Origin: Methylocystis rosea | Lineage (GTDB): Bacteria; Pseudomonadota; Alphaproteobacteria; Rhizobiales; Beijerinckiaceae | Direction: 5' to 3' | DNA length: 64,000 nt | NCBI RefSeq assembly: GCF_003855495.1 | Contig: NZ_CP034086.1 | Coordinates: 3,578,721-3,642,720, forward strand | Part shown: piece by piece, positions 17,074 to 25,981 of the stretch | Layout: each line of letters opens with the position of its first letter | Numbering within the stretch: the first letter of the stretch is position 1 | Notes under the pieces: generated by a model | Told to the model about the DNA's origin: nothing | The model's input: only the letters and a program-made list of their open reading frames with translations | The model's database searches: none | Translations under genes and position numbers: made by a program

Positions 17074-18147
17074 TCAGTCGATAACGACAATCGGATGGCC
17101 CCTGTGTTGTGGCAGGCCGGGAAAGCGCGAATAGCAGATCTGACGGTTGCTCGACTCGTTTGGCCGACGCGTTCCGTAGACGCTTTCCATACTGAAGAAT
17201 GTTTGTCCGTGGGCATCGGTCGCGAATCCGCTATATCCATTCTGGATGAGCCGGTGGACGCTGCCCTCTGTCCTATCAACGTTGATGTAGCAGAGTTTCG
17301 CGCAATCTGCCACGAGGTCGTCAGCAGAGGGACGAGCGGCAAGGTCGTAATCGAGGCACCGCTCAACAATCACCTGAAGTTTGGATGCAAGAGGCTGGAA
17401 TTGTGAGTTCGCGGTCATGAACGCAGGCCATGGCTTCCGCGTCCGGTTCTTGACATTGACGGCTGCATCGAGAAATACGCCGAACGGAAAATCGCCTGCC
17501 AGAATACGAAACATCAAAGCGCCGAGTGACCAGATGTCTGCTTCCTTGCCGGGGTGATCCCCTTTCCGGCGGAACATCATTTCAGGTGCCATATAAGGCA
17601 ACGCCCCCTTGATGGTACCCGACGTCGAGCGAGTTAAATCCCCGTCATCTTGCGCCGCGAGAGCGAACACTTCCTCGGTCAAGGTGGCTATTCCGAAGTC
17701 CGTGATCTTCAATTCATGGAGATTGACGCCCATTTCGACTATTATGTTGCTGGGCTTCAGATCACGATGGACCACACCGGCGTGATGGGATGCGGCCACG
17801 CCTTTCGCTAGGTGACTAAGGACGCGTGCTCCGAGGTGCGGATCTATAGCCCCGAACCGCACAAGCTTTTCCTCTAAAGTTTGCCCTTCGACGTACTCTT
17901 CGACTAAAAATGGCTGACCGGCCTCTTCGAAATAATCGTATGTCTTGGCGACGTTATGATGATTGACACGCGCCGCGATGACGGCGCTTTGGCTGAATCG
18001 TTTCACTTGCTGACCCGGCTGCGGGGTCTTTACCGCGACATCAATTTCCAACAGTGTATCGCGAGCAAGATAAACATCCTGCATGCCGCCACGGCCGATG
18101 TGTCGGACAACATTATACCGCCCGGAGACTATATCGCCCGACTTCAT
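17074..18147 (-). CDS. Serine/threonine protein kinase (cassette kinase 1)
   Basis: A 357-residue soluble Hanks-type kinase. It has the glycine loop IGRGGMQDVY, the lysine in VAVKTPQ, the catalytic loop HRDLKPSN, the Mg-binding DFGIATL and APEMM, all intact over residues 10-285. A C-terminal tail of about 70 residues has no recognisable domain and no membrane helix. It is the last gene of a three-gene leftward operon and overlaps the upstream kinase by four bases. Together with that kinase and the PP2C phosphatase it should form a reversible phosphorylation switch; the target is unknown. Confidence 0.93.
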   Translation of the reverse strand: MKSGDIVSGRYNVVRHIGRGGMQDVYLARDTLLEIDVAVKTPQPGQQVKRFSQSAVIAARVNHHNVAKTYDYFEEAGQPFLVEEYVEGQTLEEKLVRFGAIDPHLGARVLSHLAKGVAASHHAGVVHRDLKPSNIIVEMGVNLHELKITDFGIATLTEEVFALAAQDDGDLTRSTSGTIKGALPYMAPEMMFRRKGDHPGKEADIWSLGALMFRILAGDFPFGVFLDAAVNVKNRTRKPWPAFMTANSQFQPLASKLQVIVERCLDYDLAARPSADDLVADCAKLCYINVDRTEGSVHRLIQNGYSGFATDAHGQTFFSMESVYGTRRPNESSNRQICYSRFPGLPQHRGHPIVVID

Positions 18148-19196
18148 GGCATCACCTCAGGAGTCGATACATCGAATGTCACGAACCGCCGGGCTTGCCC
18201 AGGGTTGCCAAACGTTATTACGCAACACCCTGGAACAACATCACCGACTCTTGCGGGGGAATTATTGAGAAAGACAGCGCCTGTCACGTTGATAACGACG
18301 AACTCTGTCCCGTTGTACTCGACTCCGATAGAACCCATCGTACTTGCGTTAACGTTTATCTTTCGGCTTTTACGATCCAGATGATGCGTCACACCGCCAA
18401 AGACAACAAGCGCTCGATGCTGATTTTCGACGAGTTGCTGCTGCAGAACGAACTGAACCTCGGCCATGCGCGGCCTTCTGGCTGGGTTGCGGGCAAGACA
18501 TCTATGCACGAGGGAAACCGTTGGCGCTGATAGACCCGGCAAACTCGCGGAGAGCGCTGGTAAGGAGATCGGCTGAGGCGGCTGTTGGGCTAGTTCCGCC
18601 GGTGGCCTCGTGCTCAGCAAGGCCAATGCGGTCGCGCCAAACGCGTAAACATCGATTGACGCGTCGAAACTAATCGTCTTGTCGCTCCAGAGTTCAGGTG
18701 CCATGAACACAGGAGTGCCGATGATACTTCTGGTAATTGCCGCGTCCGACGACCGCGCAAGCCCGAAATCGATGATCTTGATGACGCCTTCCCTGTCTAG
18801 GCGAATATTGTTCGGTTTTATATCTCGATGGATGACGCCGGCTTCGTGAATATCACGCATGCCACATGCGATCTGCCACAACGTATGAATATAGTTGCGG
18901 TTCGGTTTGAAGGAGCCGATTTGGAGGTTTTCGCCGTCAATAAACTCCAGAACGATTGCAGTTTCAGGCTGGCGTCTGTCGGTCAATTGGACTACGTCGT
19001 ACAGCTGAACGACGTGCTTCGAGCGCAGTTTAGCGAGAGCCTTTTGCTCATCCAGTAATCGACGCTCTTCGATTCCTTTTTGAAGGCGCTTGATGATGAC
19101 GGGGCGTTGCAGATGCGTGTCTACGCATTCCATGATTTCGCCCATGCCGCCGGCGGCGGTGGCACCCGTGAGCGTATATCTACCGGCTATCGTCAT
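18144..19196 (-). CDS. Serine/threonine protein kinase (cassette kinase 2)
   Basis: A 350-residue kinase: glycine loop AAGGMGEIM, lysine in PVIIKRL, HRDIKPNN, DFGLARS and APELW over residues 5-255. The C-terminal 85 residues (about 265-350) are beta-rich (ITFGNPG, VVINVTG) and could be a small FHA-like or other binding domain; I cannot assign it. It overlaps the phosphatase gene by 17 bases at its start and the second kinase by four at its end, so all three are translated together. Confidence 0.92.
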   Translation of the reverse strand: MTIAGRYTLTGATAAGGMGEIMECVDTHLQRPVIIKRLQKGIEERRLLDEQKALAKLRSKHVVQLYDVVQLTDRRQPETAIVLEFIDGENLQIGSFKPNRNYIHTLWQIACGMRDIHEAGVIHRDIKPNNIRLDREGVIKIIDFGLARSSDAAITRSIIGTPVFMAPELWSDKTISFDASIDVYAFGATALALLSTRPPAELAQQPPQPISLPALSASLPGLSAPTVSLVHRCLARNPARRPRMAEVQFVLQQQLVENQHRALVVFGGVTHHLDRKSRKINVNASTMGSIGVEYNGTEFVVINVTGAVFLNNSPARVGDVVPGCCVITFGNPGQARRFVTFDVSTPEVMP

Positions 19197-20286
19197 CGCC
19201 GTCCTTTATATCCGGGGATTTTTCAATCTGGATTTCGAGTTGAACATCCTCCTTCCGAGGTCTGGGATCCTGCCCAGTCTTTTTTGAGGGTCGACGCGCT
19301 CCCTTACGTCCCTTCCGATATGCGCCCTGCTTTTCAGCATCCGCTTTGATTGGAGCGACCTCTGGCGCTGCTACAGCCTGAGGCCGGGGCGTTTCACTGA
19401 CATCGCAGACCCAACTGATCGCCATTGTGCCGAACGGGTCCCATATTTGGATGCCCCCGTCTTGGCCTCTAGCAGCCTGCGTCGACAACGCCTGCAAATC
19501 GATCAGGGCTATAGATGCGTTGTCATGGCCGCCGCACCAACGGGCCAAGGCCGATAATCTGTCGGACGCAGCTTTCTGTTCTGGCGCGTGGAAGAGAACG
19601 CTGGCGAGTGTGTCGGCGTCAATATAGTGAATCCCATCGGTGGTAAGGGCCAGCTCCATGGCGCCCGTAGGAACGGACCGAATGTGTGGACGCATGCCTG
19701 CGCCCATCCCAACGAACTGAAGCAGTTCGCGACCGTGACCGCCAACGGCTTCTTCGAGGGAATCGTCTACCGTTAAGCGCTCTACCTTCACGCCCTTGCC
19801 GCACGCGTAAATTCTGCTGTCGCCGAGATTGATGATGACGGGAGACGCTCCTGCGTCGAATAGCAGGGCGGAGAGAGTGGCCCCCCCTCGCCCGCCAGCG
19901 AACGCATAGACTGCATCATTAGCGTGGGCGATGGCGGCGGCTGCACGCTGTTCCAATCCTTGATGCCTGTGACGCACCAAGGCATAGAAAAACGATGAAA
20001 TCGCCAAGGTAGCACATTTCCCGCCATCCCTCATCCCGCCCATGCCATCGGCGACCACGACCGCGATAATAGGCTGGCTGCCTTGCTTTGCGCTTAGGCG
20101 TAGGGCTGCAACTCGGTCCTGATTTTCCTCTCGCTGGAGCCCAATGTCGGTGGCGAGGATGGCAGGAAAATCGAAGCATTGATTTTGAGCTCGGTCCGGG
20201 ACAGATCTCGACAACCAAGTTGCCACTGTTTCCTGAAAGGCGTCGCCGCGACTGGCCGGTGACGTCTCCGAAATGCTTTGCGTCAT
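19180..20286 (-). CDS. PP2C-family protein phosphatase
   Basis: A 368-residue protein with the metal-binding motifs of PP2C phosphatases: ATDIGLQREENQDR, VADGMGGM, NLGDSRIY, TTDGIHY and GGHDNASI, spanning about residues 40-265. The C-terminal 100 residues are Lys/Arg/Glu-rich and probably disordered. It is the first gene of the cassette and removes phosphates from Ser/Thr, presumably those placed by the two kinases. All metal ligands are present. Confidence 0.93.
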   Translation of the reverse strand: MTQSISETSPASRGDAFQETVATWLSRSVPDRAQNQCFDFPAILATDIGLQREENQDRVAALRLSAKQGSQPIIAVVVADGMGGMRDGGKCATLAISSFFYALVRHRHQGLEQRAAAAIAHANDAVYAFAGGRGGATLSALLFDAGASPVIINLGDSRIYACGKGVKVERLTVDDSLEEAVGGHGRELLQFVGMGAGMRPHIRSVPTGAMELALTTDGIHYIDADTLASVLFHAPEQKAASDRLSALARWCGGHDNASIALIDLQALSTQAARGQDGGIQIWDPFGTMAISWVCDVSETPRPQAVAAPEVAPIKADAEKQGAYRKGRKGARRPSKKTGQDPRPRKEDVQLEIQIEKSPDIKDGDDDSR

Positions 20287-20376
20287 CTAGTCAACTCATC
20301 TCTTCGCCCTGGGCTGTTCAAGTCCTCTTAGCAGGCGTACGATGAAGCACACCGATGGACCGCGACAGTCAGCGGC

Positions 20377-20700
20377 CTACGCGAGGACTTTAAGCCCATG
20401 CTTTTGAACCACGGTAAGCAGCTTGAGCGCCATCCCGCTCGGCCTTTTGGCACCGGTCTCCCACTTCTCGACCGTGCTTTCGCTCGTGTTGAGGTAGCGG
20501 GCGAACACGGGCTGGCTGACATTGTTCGCTTCGCGGAGTTGTTTGATCTGCGCGGGCTCGATTTCTGTCGGGACGACTAGGTGGCGCGCATCGAAGTCGC
20601 GCATCGTCGCCTTGTCGAGCGCGCCGATTTTGTGAAGCATGGCCGCAGACGAATGGATCGCCTCGGACACATCGCTCTTGAACCTACTTTTCGTCGCCAT
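20377..20700 (-). CDS. HigA-like antitoxin, XRE family
   Basis: A 107-residue protein whose C-terminal half is a helix-turn-helix (QLREANNVSQPVFARYLNT then STVEKWETG, about residues 52-90), as in HigA/NadS antitoxins. Its start overlaps the toxin stop by 17 bases, the toxin-first order typical of higBA pairs. It would bind and silence the toxin and repress the operon. The operator is probably the palindrome at 21075-21089. Confidence 0.88.
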   Translation of the reverse strand: MATKSRFKSDVSEAIHSSAAMLHKIGALDKATMRDFDARHLVVPTEIEPAQIKQLREANNVSQPVFARYLNTSESTVEKWETGAKRPSGMALKLLTVVQKHGLKVLA

Positions 20701-21043
20701 GACAAATCTCCGTCAGGTCCTTGTCCTTTAAGAGCTGCGCAATCTGCTTATCATCCAGCGTGGCGTAGCTCTTTGCGAGCGTGCGGAAGTCTTCTAATTC
20801 ATCTTCCTCGATATTGGCGCGGTCCTTCTTTGCGAACAAATATTCGTAAATCCAGAATCGACCGCCCTTCGCGAGGATGATGCTTCGGTGCCTATTCTTG
20901 TTCAGGCGTTTCTTGAAGACGCCACCGCCAAGATCGTCGGCCTGGCCCTTCATCACTTCCTGAATCGCTTGGCACAGCTCGTCATCCTTGATGCGTGCCT
21001 TGCGTGCCGCCTTAGAAAACCAAGCGGTCTTGAACGTCCGCAT
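20684..21043 (-). CDS. RelE/HigB-type toxin
   Basis: From MRTFKTAWFSKAARKARI the protein is 119 residues and matches the RelE-like toxin family with motif KKRLNKNRHRSIILAKGG and the aromatic WIYEYLFAKKDR. Such toxins cut mRNA on the ribosome. The open frame extends 31 codons upstream, but those cross the palindromic operator, so I set the start at 21043. It precedes its antitoxin and the two overlap. Confidence 0.87.
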   Translation of the reverse strand: MRTFKTAWFSKAARKARIKDDELCQAIQEVMKGQADDLGGGVFKKRLNKNRHRSIILAKGGRFWIYEYLFAKKDRANIEEDELEDFRTLAKSYATLDDKQIAQLLKDKDLTEICHGDEK

Positions 21044-21074
21044 GGCTTTTTCCGCATCGGGCATATCCGATATG

Positions 21075-21089
21075 TAGCACCGGGTGCTA
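21075..21089. promoter_or_regulatory. Palindromic operator of the toxin-antitoxin operon
   Basis: TAGCACC-G-GGTGCTA is a perfect 7-1-7 palindrome 32 bases upstream of the toxin start, in the expected place for autorepression by the antitoxin. Confidence 0.65.
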
Positions 21090-21302
21090 TCGATATCAAG
21101 ATGCGAAACGGCGAAATAATCTATGCCGCAGCTCATTCGCCCGACATTTGGATGGACGGCCGCTGACGCGGCCTCGTCCTCTGCGCTCGGTCGGCTGAAG
21201 GCCAGGATGTAAGCGAGTTCTCGTATCTTCGATCGTGCGGCAACGACGCCATATCCGCGCGCGTTTGTTCTTTATCGACAAAGTGAGAGTTTGGCCCGTT
21301 TT

Positions 21303-21351
21303 CCGTGACGGGATGGAAGGTCGCGAGAGAGGCTCGCGGCACCCGTCGCGG
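21303..21351 (+). promoter_or_regulatory. Structured leader hairpin before DUF932 gene (copy 1)
   Basis: CCGTGACGGG (21303-21312) pairs with CCCGTCGCGG (21342-21351) with one G-U pair. Inside it, CGCGAG and CTCGCG form a second stem around AGAGG. The element ends 10 bases before the ATG. A homologous structure with compensatory changes precedes the parB-like gene (22678-22728), which suggests a shared RNA or DNA control element. Confidence 0.65.
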
Positions 21352-21361
21352 AGTTTTGGTC

Positions 21362-22576
21362 ATGAACATCGACGTTGCAAGCGCCGCAGCGGCAGGCACG
21401 GGTTCATCCGGGTTTGGCGGCTCTCAAAGTTTCAAAGTGGATCTGTCCCGCGGTCAGCGCATCGGCCGCGTGTCGTCGGAGTGGTTTTCCCGTCCTGACG
21501 ACGAGCGCTTTCTGTCCCTGTCGGAACTGTTCGCCGCCGTTCGCGGGCGGTCTGAGCGCAGCCGCACGCGGACGGTGGAAAGCGTGGCGATCCGTGTGGA
21601 GGCGCGCGCCGACGCCGAGCGCCTGACGTTGGCCTTGCCGCGGTCGGATATTCCAGTCGCGCCGACGCACTGGTCCTTCGGACAGCTTTGCAGTCTGGTC
21701 GGTGCGCCGGCGAGCTATTTGCGCGATCTCCCCGCGCCGCTCGCCGGCGTCAATCTCCAGCATGGCCTGCTGTCGCACCGGGCCGAGTTGATCAAGACTC
21801 TCGAGGCCGAGGACGGCAGGATCGAACTTCGTGCAGTAACGGGGCCGGACTACGGCCGAATCTGGGACCATGAGCTCGTCGCCGCCGTGATGAACATAGC
21901 GGGAAACGGCGTGGGCGACACGCGCTGGAAAATTCCCGGCGTGCTGGACTGGGCCACCATGACCCACAATCCCTTCGTCGACGTTACGAAGGAGACGACC
22001 ACCCTTTATGCCAGCGACCGCAATGTTTTCCTTTTCCTCGTCGACGATGCGCATCCGATCGAGGCGGGGCGCCTGCCGAATGGCGACCCCGATCTCTACT
22101 TCCGCGGCTTTTACTGCTGGAACAGCGAGGTTGGCTCGAAAACGCTCGGCATTGCCTCCTTCTATCTTCGCGCCGTGTGCATGAACCGCAATCTCTGGGG
22201 CGTCGAAGGCTTTGAGGAAATCAGCATCCGGCACAGCAAATTCGCGGCGCAGCGCTTCGCCCATGAGGCGGCGCCGGCTCTCGAGAATTTCGCGCGGTCC
22301 TCGCCGGCGCCTTTCATCGCCGGCGTGAAGGCGGCGCGCGAACGGATCGTCGCCCGCAAGGACGAGGAACGGGAGGCGTTTCTGCGTAAGCGCGGATTCA
22401 GCAAAGCCGAAACGGCCAAAGTGATCGCGGCGGTTCTGAATGAAGAAGGCCACCCGCCGGAGAGCATCTTCGACTTCGTGCAGGGCATCACCGCAATCGC
22501 CCGCGCCAAGCCGCATCAGGATGCGCGCCTCGAGATCGAGGGCAAGGCCAAAGCGTTGTTGGAGCGCGCCGCCTGA
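21362..22576 (+). CDS. DUF932 domain protein of conjugative elements
   Basis: A 404-residue protein starting at ATG 21362 (MNIDVASAAAA), right after the structured leader. The body (WFSRPDDERFLSLSEL, TGPDYGRIWDHELV, ASDRNVFLFLVDD, FYLRAVCMNRNLWG) is the DUF932 phage/plasmid family, found at the head of the accessory cluster of Rhizobiales conjugative elements and in some phages. Its biochemical role is unknown; association with ssDNA handling or recombination has been suggested. It starts the left part of the element's backbone here. Confidence 0.88.
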   Translation: MNIDVASAAAAGTGSSGFGGSQSFKVDLSRGQRIGRVSSEWFSRPDDERFLSLSELFAAVRGRSERSRTRTVESVAIRVEARADAERLTLALPRSDIPVAPTHWSFGQLCSLVGAPASYLRDLPAPLAGVNLQHGLLSHRAELIKTLEAEDGRIELRAVTGPDYGRIWDHELVAAVMNIAGNGVGDTRWKIPGVLDWATMTHNPFVDVTKETTTLYASDRNVFLFLVDDAHPIEAGRLPNGDPDLYFRGFYCWNSEVGSKTLGIASFYLRAVCMNRNLWGVEGFEEISIRHSKFAAQRFAHEAAPALENFARSSPAPFIAGVKAARERIVARKDEEREAFLRKRGFSKAETAKVIAAVLNEEGHPPESIFDFVQGITAIARAKPHQDARLEIEGKAKALLERAA

Positions 22577-22677
22577 TCATCGTGACGCAATGACGCCGAG
22601 ACCACGGTCCTCTGGCGCTGTGCCTTCCTCCTCCTATTTTTTGGCGTCGCCCTCAGAGTAAGAGGGCGGCGCTGCGC

Positions 22678-22728
22678 TTCGTGACGGGTTTCAGGTCGAG
22701 AGAAAGGCTTTCGGCCGCCCGTCGCGGA
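22678..22728 (+). promoter_or_regulatory. Structured leader hairpin before parB-like gene (copy 2)
   Basis: TTCGTGACGGG (22678-22688) pairs with CCCGTCGCGGA (22718-22728) with two G-U pairs; inside, CGAGAG pairs with CTTTCG around AAAGG. Relative to copy 1 the inner stem changes a C-G pair to A-U and a G-C to G-U, keeping the fold. It ends 10 bases before the ATG. Confidence 0.65.
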
Positions 22729-22738
22729 GTAAAACCCC

Positions 22739-24871
22739 ATGGCGAAGACGGCTCAGAAAATTCAGTTGAGCGCCTCGCGCGATATCCCCTTCAACAAACT
22801 CGTGCTGTCGCAATCGAATGTGCGGCGGATCAAAGCCGGCGTGTCGATCGAAGAACTCGCCGAGGACATCGCCCGCCGCACGTTGTTGCAGAGCATCACC
22901 GTGCGGCCTGTTCTCGACGAGCTTGGCGCCGAGACTGGCATATTCGAAATCCCGGCCGGCGGGCGACGATACCGCGCGCTCGAACTGCTGGTGAAGCAGA
23001 AGCGTCTCGCGCGCACCGCGCCGATCCCATGCGTGGTGCGCACCGAGGGAACGCCGGAGGAGGATAGTCTCGCCGAGAATGTCCAGCGGGCCCCTTTGCA
23101 TCCGCTTGATCAATTCCGGGCGTTTCTGGCGCTGCGCGAAAAAGGTCAGAGCGAAGAGGAGATCGCGGCGGCGTTTTTCGTCAGCGTCAATGTGGTAAAA
23201 CAGCGGCTGCGACTCGCAGCTGCTTCCCCGAAGCTGCTCGACATCTACGCCGAAGATGGCATGACGCTCGACCAGCTCATGGGTTTCACCGTCAGTTCGG
23301 ACCATGAGCGACAGGAGCAGGTCTGGGAGGCGATCCAGCGCTCCTACAAAAAGGAAGCCTACCAAATCCGCCGGCTTCTGACCGAGGGCGCCGTGCGCGC
23401 CAGCGACAAGCGGGCGCAATATGTCGGCGAAGATTACATCACCGCCGGCGGCGCCGTCATGCGCGATTTGTTCCAGAACGACGACGGCGGCTGGCTGCAG
23501 GACACCCGCCTGCTGGACCGGCTGGTCGCGGAAAAACTCGAACGCGACGCGCAAGCCATCCGCGCCGAGGGCTGGAAATGGGTCGAGGTCGCGACCGATT
23601 TTCCTTACGGCCATACCTACGGCCTGCGGCCCATCTCGGGAGAGCGCCAACCTCTGACGGACGAAGAAACCGCGACACTCGACGCTTTGCGCGCCGAGGC
23701 CGAGCAGCTTGAAGAAGCCCACGCAGATGCGGACGAGATTCCCGAGGAAGTCGATCAACGCCTCGGCGAGATCGAGACCGCGATCGCCGCGATCGAGGAG
23801 CGGCCGGTCAGCTACGATCCCGTCGAGATCGCCCGGGCGGCCGCGTTCGTCAGCATCGACGGTTCGGGCCGGCTGCGCGTCGAGCGCGGCTACATCCGCC
23901 CCGAGGATGAAGCGTCGCTCACCGAATCGGAAGCTCCCGATCAGGAGAATGAGAACGAGACCAGCGCCTCGCCCTCATCAGCATTAGCCGCTTCCAAGGC
24001 TGTCGCGTCGAACGCCGGCGCGGTTCAATCCGAGCCGGCGGAAGACGAGGACGAAGGTCTGCGGCCTCTGCCCGATAAATTGCTCGCCGAACTTACCGCC
24101 TATCGCACGCTGGCGCTGCGTGAAGCGGTGGGCAATGATCCCGGCGTCGCCTTTCGCGCGGCGCTGCATGTTCTCTGCCTGAAACTGTTCTACCATTACG
24201 GCTCCGACTCCTGTCTGGACATCGAACCGAAATCGGTTGCCTTCGGCGCTCAAGCCCCGGGACTTGGCGATACGCCGCTCGCTACTAAAGTCGACGCGCG
24301 TCATCACGATTGGTCGCAGCAGCTTCCCGCCGATCCCGGCGATCTGTGGGACGCTTTGACGACCTTCGACGCCGGGATGCAGCAACGCCTCTTCGCCCAT
24401 TGCATCTCGCTTACCATCAACGCCGTGCATGAAGCGTGGAACCGCCGGCCAAGGGCCATCGCCCACGCGGATCGTCTCGCACATGTCCTGTCGCTCGACA
24501 TCGCCGCGACCGGCTGGACGCCGACCGTCGATAATTTCTTCGGCCGCGTGACCAAAGCGCGAATCATTGAAGCCGTGCGCGAGGCAAAGGGCGCCGAACA
24601 GGCGAAGCGCATCGAGCAGTTGAAGAAAGGAGACCTGGCGCGGGAGGCCGAACAGATGCTCGCCGGTTCTGGTTGGCTGCCCGAACCGCTGCGCACGCCT
24701 GATCGCGCGGCGCATCAATCGGAGCCGTCGACCGCAGTGACCGCCACTGTCGATACGGGGGTCGAAGAAACGGCGGCGATAGAGCGCGAAACGGCTATCG
24801 ACGAAATCGTCGATGAAAGCGACGCTGGCGACGCGTCGGTGGACGAACCCCAGGACGTTGCCGCCGAATGA
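22739..24871 (+). CDS. ParB/RepB/Spo0J-family nuclease-like protein
   Basis: A 710-residue protein with an N-terminal ParB domain (residues about 15-120: FNKLVLSQSNVRR, EIPAGGRRYRALELL, and SLAENVQRAPLHPLDQ) followed by the HTH-containing central region. The C-terminal 400 residues are acidic and Glu/Ala-rich with a conserved block near 455-640. This long form is standard in Rhizobiales ICEs and differs from chromosomal ParB (about 300). There is no ParA next to it, so a DNA-binding or nuclease role in element upkeep is more likely than partition; this is inference. Confidence 0.9.
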   Translation: MAKTAQKIQLSASRDIPFNKLVLSQSNVRRIKAGVSIEELAEDIARRTLLQSITVRPVLDELGAETGIFEIPAGGRRYRALELLVKQKRLARTAPIPCVVRTEGTPEEDSLAENVQRAPLHPLDQFRAFLALREKGQSEEEIAAAFFVSVNVVKQRLRLAAASPKLLDIYAEDGMTLDQLMGFTVSSDHERQEQVWEAIQRSYKKEAYQIRRLLTEGAVRASDKRAQYVGEDYITAGGAVMRDLFQNDDGGWLQDTRLLDRLVAEKLERDAQAIRAEGWKWVEVATDFPYGHTYGLRPISGERQPLTDEETATLDALRAEAEQLEEAHADADEIPEEVDQRLGEIETAIAAIEERPVSYDPVEIARAAAFVSIDGSGRLRVERGYIRPEDEASLTESEAPDQENENETSASPSSALAASKAVASNAGAVQSEPAEDEDEGLRPLPDKLLAELTAYRTLALREAVGNDPGVAFRAALHVLCLKLFYHYGSDSCLDIEPKSVAFGAQAPGLGDTPLATKVDARHHDWSQQLPADPGDLWDALTTFDAGMQQRLFAHCISLTINAVHEAWNRRPRAIAHADRLAHVLSLDIAATGWTPTVDNFFGRVTKARIIEAVREAKGAEQAKRIEQLKKGDLAREAEQMLAGSGWLPEPLRTPDRAAHQSEPSTAVTATVDTGVEETAAIERETAIDEIVDESDAGDASVDEPQDVAAE

Positions 24872-24892
24872 CCTCCCCGAGGCCGACCACGA

Positions 24893-24918
24893 GGGACTCG
24901 CCAGCAATGGCGGGTCCC
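24893..24918 (+). terminator. Hairpin between parB-like and Toprim genes
   Basis: GGGACTCGCC-AGCAAT-GGCGGGTCCC makes a 10-bp stem with one G-U pair, followed by TTTCGCTTT. It lies 21 bases after the parB-like stop and before the Shine-Dalgarno of the next gene. It fits a terminator or attenuator. Confidence 0.6.
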
Positions 24919-24940
24919 TTTCGCTTTGGAGGACGTAGAT

Positions 24941-25981
24941 TTGTCCAGCCCAGCATCAGAACTGGCGCAGCGTCTCGCGCGCGAGGCCGAGGCGGTCTGC
25001 CGCCACTATCTCTCCAACGGCCGCCGCCAGGGCAATTATTGGCTTGTCGGCGATGCGCGAAACACGCCCGGCCGTAGCCTGTTCGTTCGCTTGAGCGGAC
25101 CTGAAAGCTGCAAGGGCGCCGCTGGAAATTGGGTTGACGCCGCCTTGGGCGAACATGGCGATCTGCTCGATATTATTCGCGAGGCGTGTCGCCTCGACGA
25201 CTTCCGGGATGTGGTCATTGAGGCGCGGCGCTTTCTCAGCCTGCCGCAAACGACGCCGGGTTCGGTCCACTCCCGAATTCAGGCAATCACGCCCATCGGT
25301 TCGCCTGAATCGGCGCGACGCTTGTTTGCTATGTCGCGCTCAATCGAGGCCACAATCGTCGAGAGGTATTTTCGCCATCGTGGAATTACGGCGTTGCACG
25401 AAACCGCAAATCTGCGCTTCCACCCACGCTGCTACTGTCGGCCCGACAATCGTTCGACGCTTCAGATCTGGCCCGCAATGATCGCCGCAGTCACCGATCT
25501 CAACGGAAAGCTCACCGGAGCGCATCGCACCTGGCTCGACCCGTCGGGCCACGACAAGGCGCCGATCGAGACGCCGAGGCGAGCGATGGGCTCTCTTCTT
25601 GGCCACGGCGTCAGATTCGGCGTGGCGCGCGACGTCATTGCGGCTGGCGAAGGCATCGAAACCGTGCTGTCGCTTCGCTGCGTCATGCCCGACATGCCGA
25701 TGATGGCGGCGCTGTCGTCCGCGCATCTCGCCGCCATCCTGTTTCCTGCGTCGCTGCATCGCCTCTACATTCTTCGCGACAACGATACGGCGGGTGATAA
25801 TGCGTCGGCGATCCTGGTCGAGCGTGCAACCGCCGCCGGGATCGAGGCGATTATCCTGTCGCCGGCTTTTGACGACTTCAACGACGATCTTCGCCGCCTC
25901 GGCGTCGACGATCTGCAAGCGGCGATAAGGGGTCAAATTGCGCCGGAAGACGTCGCCCGCTTCATGAGATTTTCGGCGTGA
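24941..25981 (+). CDS. Toprim-domain protein (DUF7146-type, primase-like)
   Basis: A 346-residue protein. I place the start at TTG 24941, six bases after TTGGAGGAC, which gives an N-terminus (SSPASELAQRLAREAEAV) like that of relatives. The N-terminal part (CRHYLSNGRRQGNYW, NTPGRSLFVRL) resembles the zinc-free primase-like domain seen in these elements, and the C-terminal Toprim domain has the Glu motif AAGEGIETVLS and the Asp motif ILRDNDTAGDNA. It probably primes DNA synthesis during transfer or replication of the element. An upstream TTG (24926) would overlap the ribosome binding site. Confidence 0.87.
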   Translation: MSSPASELAQRLAREAEAVCRHYLSNGRRQGNYWLVGDARNTPGRSLFVRLSGPESCKGAAGNWVDAALGEHGDLLDIIREACRLDDFRDVVIEARRFLSLPQTTPGSVHSRIQAITPIGSPESARRLFAMSRSIEATIVERYFRHRGITALHETANLRFHPRCYCRPDNRSTLQIWPAMIAAVTDLNGKLTGAHRTWLDPSGHDKAPIETPRRAMGSLLGHGVRFGVARDVIAAGEGIETVLSLRCVMPDMPMMAALSSAHLAAILFPASLHRLYILRDNDTAGDNASAILVERATAAGIEAIILSPAFDDFNDDLRRLGVDDLQAAIRGQIAPEDVARFMRFSA

